A stretch of 64,000 bases of DNA, taken from Pholis gunnellus. Lineage: Eukaryota > Chordata > Actinopteri > Perciformes > Pholidae. Positions 58,415 through 64,000 of the stretch are shown here, in pieces. Position numbers and translations under genes: made by a program. The stretch is from contig OU342806.1 in assembly GCA_910591455.2 (NCBI GenBank), positions 25,814,922-25,878,921 on the forward strand, read 5' to 3'. Within the stretch, counting starts at the first letter, position 1; every line of letters starts with the position of its first letter. Below the pieces are notes generated by a model. The model ran no database searches and had not been told where the DNA came from. It worked only from the letters and a program-made list of their open reading frames with translations.

Positions 58415-60065
58415 TTCCATCCCTGTTAACGTGGCCTCTCAACAACTCCCCCCGACCGTCCAAATTGAAGTTGGAGGAGACAGCGGGGCTGGATTGTGTT
58501 ATGACAAAAAAATATAGCTGTTTTCCTGGGCAGAAAATTCATCAATTGTATTGTAGGTTTATGAAAGAGTGGAGAGATTATTGGAAAAGTTGAACTCAAA
58601 GGGTTCGTTGAAATAGATGACTAATGGGCTTTGGTCAGATATATTTATAGTTTTGTGACCGTGTTGACTTGCTGGAAGCACAGAGTGAGGGCAAAGTCGA
58701 TGATTCGCACAAGGAAAGGGTCCTTTGTGCTCACCAAGCGTCCCTCAAACTCCATTTCCCTCATGTCTGCAAGCGATTATCGAAGAATGAAAGTAAAATG
58801 AAAGCAGACCTATTTCCATTTAGGCTGTGTGTGGTTGGTGACATGTTAGTTAGGCCTTTGTTGTGTTTTAATGGGAAATTGCCACAGAGTTGTGGTGTTG
58901 AACGGCGTCTCAGATCTCTGCAGTTCTTCTCACGTCACAATGTGTTACTCATATTTAGCCTTTTCTGCTCTTCTGACACCTGTTTCATTCTAATTGAATG
59001 TCACTAACAGAGTAGTGATTCCCAGTTGGATTGCTGCTCTGTGAGTTTGTATTCATTTCTTACTATATGTTTGTAAATTGATTCGAAAGAGAGCAATTTG
59101 CATGATTTGTTTCTTTATGCTTTCATGTTTAGGTACACAAGTCTGCACGAAGGACTAAATGTGTGTTTTTTGTGCTCATATTGCTGCTTGCAACCAAAAG
59201 CTGACCACCAACCGATTTCATTAAAGTTTTGTTTTTGGATCAGTCAGTGGCAGCCTTCTCTCCTTATAAAAGAAAAACACACACTCACAAGTTGCTACGT
59301 TATGCTGTATATTCAGTATAGGTTTCCAAGGACTTATGTTAAACATTTTCTGAAACATTTTCCATATGTATTATTGTTACAGAATAAACAATGTACTAGT
59401 GTTCAATATTGAGCCCTAGTACAAGTACAAAACATGTGAAAAAATGAAAGTTCTTCGATCTTATAATGATACATTTGGATAAAAAATGACAGTCATGTGA
59501 GTTTACCACTTTCTCTGACTTCCATGTCTTTAATATATTATTAACATACATATAATGTGTTATAATTTGCTTGTATCAGTGTGATTATAAAGCATTATTA
59601 ATATTTATGATTGCCTATTGATATAACAATAATCATAGCACATTACCAATCATTTTATGATGACTTATAAGATCGAGTATCATAATACTTCATCATTGAT
59701 GGTCACTCTGACATTTGTTTTGCAAGGATCCCAGGGTTTTATAATTCCTATAGTTTGAATACATTACATTTTCATAATCACTGTTATAATGCATTAAAGG
59801 ATAAATATAAGTCACTCTAAGCGGTCGTTTAATTCAAGTGAAGTAAAAAAACATTTTACAATGTGTACATTCCAAGTTAAAATGAAAAGCAAAATTATGC
59901 CATTTAAGTTGCAAGAAGACATTTCATGTGGAACATATGTGGTGTTTACTTTAATTGACAGTAGTAGTTGACCAAGTGTTGAGTTTGCACCAACTAAATA
60001 ATGAATGGCAAATTATGACAGGAGTAGCTCAGAAAACCAGGAGGCTGCTGTTCACTAATTAAAGA
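58415..60065. other. Gene-free stretch
   Basis: Plus-strand frames at 58,669-59,007 (112 codons) and 59,098-59,412 (104 codons) have no recognisable domain. The block 59,520-59,800 repeats cattata/ttataat motifs and looks like an old AT-rich repeat. Confidence 0.4.
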
Positions 60066-60300
60066 CAAAGTCCATCCTCCTTTCTTTGTTAACAAAGAGT
60101 TTAATCTCACGGTTGTTCAGTACATCCGTGCGTTTTAGTTCCAGTAAGAAGTCCTTCTCCATTCATGGACACCAGTGAAGACAGTCGAGCCTCCCCAGTT
60201 GTATTTCTTGAATACGTTTTAATGTGTTTGAGGCTGAAAATGTCCGCTCCACAGAGGCAGCAGATATTGGGATTGTCACCGCCCAACATGTCACGCTAGC
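60066..60300 (-). pseudogene. hAT transposase C-terminal (hATC dimerisation) relic
   Basis: Minus-strand frames together give A-S-V-E-R-T-F-S-A, then T-Y-S-R-N-T-T-G-E-A-R-L-S-S-L, then E-L-K-R-T-D-V-L-N-N-R and E-R-R-M-D-F-V-F-N followed by a stop. This is the ordered C-terminal signature of hAT transposases. Frame changes near 60,250 and 60,165 and the loss of everything upstream make it dead. It lies 1.7 kb from a hAT MITE (61,979), but whether it mobilised that family is unknown. Confidence 0.75.
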
Positions 60301-60764
60301 CCACTGACCAATCACGTATGGCTAGGCCAGCTAGCAGCTCTGACCCGTCAAAGAATACGCCCAACATGTCAAACTAAAGATCTGATTGGTTGAACACTAT
60401 GACAATCAACAATATCGTCCCCATTCACTTAAACTGCACATGGATTCACTTGTGAGTCTGCAGGCCTCGGGCCTCTCTTCTACCTAGAGACACAGAGGTG
60501 AAATCTGATTGGATAAAAGCTCTACTTAAAACAAGCTGCACTGGAAGCAGAGCTACTGAGGAACACAGTAGCTGTGCAATGAGAAAATAAGATAATGGGA
60601 AAAATATTTTTATAAATTATGATACATGTAGTGTATTTAAGAAAAATTATTAAATTATAAAATAGCTATAACTTTGTGATTCTGTCTAGGCCAGCAGAGA
60701 AGGCCTTGCAGGCCCTGACGGCCCACCACTGCAGTAGGCTATGATTAAAATGTTCGCCCCATGT
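60301..60764. other. Non-coding stretch with a repeated cgcccaacatgtca motif
   Basis: cgcccaacatgtca occurs near 60,281 and 60,358, each next to a gattggt/gaccaatc-type sequence. No gene is recognised. Confidence 0.4.
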
Positions 60765-61955
60765 TCTCCTTAATACACTGCAGCTGATGAATGTCAACCC
60801 CTTCACTATTAAGTGGTACCACTCATTCCTCACCAACCGTACCCAGCAGGTCAGGGTGAACAGGACGTTGTCTGAACCCTTGACCATCAACACCGGCGCC
60901 CCCCAGGGGTGCGTCAGTTCACCAGTCCTGTTCACCCTGTACACTAATGAATGCACATGCAGCACTGCTAACAATTACATGATCAAGTTTTCTGATGATA
61001 CAGCCATCCTGGGTCTCATGTCTGACACATCGGATGCGGCTGTATACAAACATGAGATTCAGAACTTTGTCCAGTGGTGCATCAAACACTTCCTCATCCT
61101 CAACGTCAGGAAAACCGAGGAGATGGTATTCGACCCCAAATACGTTGGAGAGCACTCACCAGTGGTTATCCATGACCAGAACATAGCACAGGTTGACTCC
61201 TACAGATACCTGGGCATACATATTGACAATAAACTGACATGGAGTGTTCAGGTAGTAAATGTCTGCACTAGGGTCCAACAGCGGCTACACTTACTTCGTA
61301 GGCTGAGGGTCTTTGGTGTCAACCAGAAGGTCTTGCTCCTCTTCTACCACGCCATAGTTGAGAGCATCCTGCGGTTTGGACTCTCAGCCTGGTTGGGAAC
61401 CTCAGTGTACAACTGAAAGCCCAGATCACCCGGCTAACACAAAGAGCCATGAAAACTATGGGAGTCAGACAGCATCCCACACTACAGGCTGTCTTTGATG
61501 AAACTATCATCAGACAGGCCCAGAAGATCATCTCAGACCCCACTCATGTCCTCCACCCTGAATATCAGCTTCTTCCCTCAGGCAGACGCTTCAGAGTCCC
61601 CCAGTGCAGCTCAACCGCTTTAAGAACTCCTTTGTCCCCTTGTCCATCAAAGCCCTAAATGGCAAGCTAGCCAGAGCTTAACCCCTGTAACACAGATTTT
61701 TTAAATTCATTTTTGTATTTTTATTATCATAACTATACACTACAGGTGTGTTGTACAGGTGTGAAATGTATTTGTTGGCTGGTGGCAGTCTTTTGCATGT
61801 ACAGTAGATACTGTGTGTGCGGGTATGTGGACTGCCGACAGTCTGTGTATGTAATGTATGTATGCAATATGTTACTTGTATTGTTTTAACAGCAGACACT
61901 GTATGTATGTTTCCAAGACAAATTTCCTTCGGGACAATAAAGTCTATCTTAACTT
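60765..61955 (+). mobile_element. 5'-truncated LINE (Rex1/CR1-like) with 3' tail
   Basis: RT coding from the palm onward is followed by a short 3' UTR ending cagcagacactgtatgtatg, acaaatttccttcggg and acaataaagtctatcttaac. 5' truncation falls just before the T-I-K-W-Y-H segment. The tail is immediately followed by a hAT-type element at 61,979. Confidence 0.88.
60787..61416 (+). pseudogene. LINE reverse transcriptase, palm to thumb (209 open codons)
   Basis: Contains F-L-T-N-R-T-Q-Q-V-R-V, the motif B sequence T-G-A-P-Q-G-C-V, the active-site box I-K-F-S-D-D-T-A-I (aspartates present, Ser in place of Ala), L-N-V-R-K-T-E-E-M, Y-R-Y-L-G-I-H-I-D and Y-H-A-I-V-E-S-I-L-R-F-G. A stop after 61,416 and a shift break the C-terminal part, which resumes near 61,450 with R-Q-H-P-T-L-Q and L-P-S-G-R-R-F-R-V-P. 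This shows the normal arrangement of motif B and what follows in this family, for comparison with the chimera at 2.3 kb. Confidence 0.85.
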
Positions 61956-61978
61956 AACATGTGAATAAGAGTACTGAC

Positions 61979-62885
61979 CAGTGGCGGCTGGTGGAAAATG
62001 TTCTAGGTGGGGCCATCCAATAAATTTCAGCAAACATCCCAGTATGATTTAATGCAAAAAATTTAAGGTATCAAACACGCATTACTACTTTGCAGTTAAA
62101 TATTCAACATTTATTCCAACACGAAAAAAAGCAGTAAATAACATCTTATTTTTGTCACCCTCACAGGCAATTCAGTATAATATATATATTCAGTATAATA
62201 TAAAACACACACATACATATATAGACATAAGCTATGATGAGTTTTCACTGTTAATTTACCATCTCAATTAAATGTTGATGCCTCCATGACCAAGTTAAGA
62301 CAAAAAGATGTTCACTTTGCCTCATATGTAGCTTGACAGAGTTCTCATGTGTGCCCTGGTGTTCTCATGTTTCCTTACCTCCTCATCCCTCACTCCCTAA
62401 CTGTCCATGCTGGCTCTGCCGCTAGTCTGCTGTCTGATTGTGAGGTCAGGCTGATTTGGGATCAGCTCTTTGGCCTGAAGTTTCTCCTCAAAGTTCTCTT
62501 CTCAAACGGGTCTTGGAGGAGCAGTGCTGGCGCTGGCGCTCGCCTGTAGAGACTTCTCCTGACGAGAACGCGCAGCTTGGGGCCAAATCGTTTTGGCCCC
62601 ACTCTGAATCTATTTGAGGACACTGATTGGCTAAATTGTATGTCACTCATTTCTATCTTTAATCAGATATTGGCTAAACTGCTTCATAGACCCGCCTCGG
62701 CGGGGCCAGATGCGTTTGGCCCCACTAGCTGCGCGTTCTGAGAGCCAAGCGGAGATGACGAGCAGACAGGCTGCATACAAAATCCGCTTCAAAATAAAAG
62801 CACAGGATTTTTTTTTCTAGTTTTTTGGGGGGGGAGCTCAAGGTGGGGCCAGGCCCCATGGCCCTCTATTGACCATCTGCCACTG
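61979..62885. mobile_element. hAT-type non-autonomous DNA transposon, CAGTGG family copy 2 (907 bp)
   Basis: Left end CAGTGGCGGCTGG and right end CCATCTGCCACTG are imperfect inverted repeats. Flanks GTACTGAC (61,971-61,978) and ATACTGAC (62,886-62,893) match in 7 of 8 bases. Shares internal sequence with 41,127-42,185. Contains repeated ggggcca...tggcccc hairpins (62,579-62,600, about 62,702-62,723 and 62,844-62,857). No transposase. Confidence 0.88.
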
Positions 62886-62893
62886 ATACTGAC

Positions 62894-64000
62894 TCTTATT
62901 TTTCAACCTCAACAATTGTTTATACCAGCTGCAATTTCAATTTCTGTGAGTTACGACACATTTTGTTTGGTTTTGGTAGATTTGTGCAGGCAGAAGGCCA
63001 ACTACCGGGATCGACCCTAAGCTAATGTAGGCTGTTTTTTGAGTTCCATTTTAGTGTAAGTGAATTTGAGTTCCCTCTGAGAAAACATTAGTGTAGTGTC
63101 TACGTCTAGGGCTTTTATTGTGAAAGGTTAGAACGGAGGGAGTGGATCTGCTATGCGCTGCCTGTGTAAAGGTTGAAAGGATTCTATAGTGTACGTTTGA
63201 ATATGTCCGTTCCACACAACTTGACCGGCTGATGCCTTTATTCGAGGTGCGAAAGTTCAGAAAAATCCACCTTCTTCTGAAAAAGTATTATTAGGCTGAG
63301 TAATAATCATAATCTATGTAAAAGTACTTAGGATAAAACAACAGTTCCAAAACATATGTTGCATATGTTATTCCTGGATGCACTGGGCACCTATAATTCA
63401 GGCTTGATAGAGGTTACAGACTAATGCGTTTGTATGGAAATTAGAGAATTTTCCCATGATTTATCACCTGCTGTAACACAAACAGATGTATGGAACAAAG
63501 TGATATACTGGTAATTCATTGGTGTGCATAGAAGGTATGCTGTTGAGTTACCTTTACTGTCTACGGCCGCTGATAAATAATTGCTTTGAGTAAATCCTAT
63601 ATTGACACAGGTGTGAAATGATGTCTATATAGCCCGCAGCCATATAATATACATGTGTACTAGATATCTGGCACGTGTGATTGTGTGTAGGCAAACAGGA
63701 TTAACACATTGCATAAAGCAGTATCAAGGAAGGAATGCCTCCATGGTTTAAATCTGTACTTAGGTGCTACCATAGCAACCTGTATTTAAAGCCTTTTGAA
63801 TAGAGTAATTGATCTTTAGTAGACATACTTTGTCAGTTAAATTGGCCATGAAGACTGTATGTAATTGCAGACATTAAGAGGTAGAGGTGAGTCACATTTC
63901 TTGCTGTGCCTATAGTTATCCCCTAGCCTGGGCCATCTACATGACACTGGGAAATCAGCATATTTAGAAGATACTGCATATACATCAATCAAACTGTATT
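62894..64000. other. Non-coding stretch to the window end
   Basis: No gene, element end or simple repeat is recognised. Confidence 0.4.

Overview
The window looks like intergenic or large-intron DNA from a ray-finned fish, probably a percomorph teleost. It is AT-rich and carries no long intact gene, but it is full of fish-type transposable elements. These include L2/CR1-like LINE relics with the usual teleost 3' tails (the 'GCGTCTGCTAAATGACTGTAA' type, and the '(A)ATTGAATTG' type), a second LINE family whose tail ends in TATCT repeats, solo LTRs, hAT and PIF/Harbinger non-autonomous DNA transposons, and dinucleotide microsatellites. No CRISPR, bacterial operon, rRNA or tRNA gene is visible.

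Layout. 1-450: possible last exon of a gene entering from the left, with a poly(A) signal. 0.86-4.5 kb: a minus-strand LINE chimera in which the endonuclease and first half of the reverse transcriptase (RT) of one family are joined to the second RT half and tail of another; a solo LTR with a 5-bp target duplication sits in it. 5.1-6.9 kb: a dispersed repeat split by an 869-bp Harbinger-type element; a second copy of the host repeat at 49.6-50.5 kb preserves the empty site. 7-14 kb: mostly featureless, with a 99-bp direct repeat pair and degenerate minisatellites. 14.1-16.7 kb: minus-strand decayed ORFs of two multicopy fish families, one transposase-like and one SAMD3-like. 16.9-18.1 kb: internally deleted L2. 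20-29 kb: mostly unique-looking sequence, with short repeat fragments and one LTR-like block. 29.3-32.6 kb: nested MITEs, an AT microsatellite, a possible 63-bp exon and a textbook hAT MITE. 33.9-38.1 kb: a nearly complete minus-strand L2 split by a 1,344-bp LTR. 38.7-42.2 kb: LINE fragments, a 640-bp solo LTR and a 1,059-bp hAT MITE. 45.9-47.9 kb: a TTAA-flanked element with internal duplications. 54.8-55.5 kb: L2 3' end. 58.3-62.9 kb: LINE ends, a hAT transposase relic and a second member of the 41-kb hAT MITE family.

The elements do not form a working pathway. What they give is a readable history of nested insertions, several proved by target-site duplications or by reading frames that continue across the insertion. 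The least ordinary features are the colinear LINE-LINE junction inside the RT domain near 2.34 kb, the same-strand pairing of the two multicopy ORF families at 14-17 kb, the shared target-duplication anomaly in the two CAGTGG-type hAT copies, and the two splice-bounded open segments. All family names come from recognition by eye; no database search was possible.
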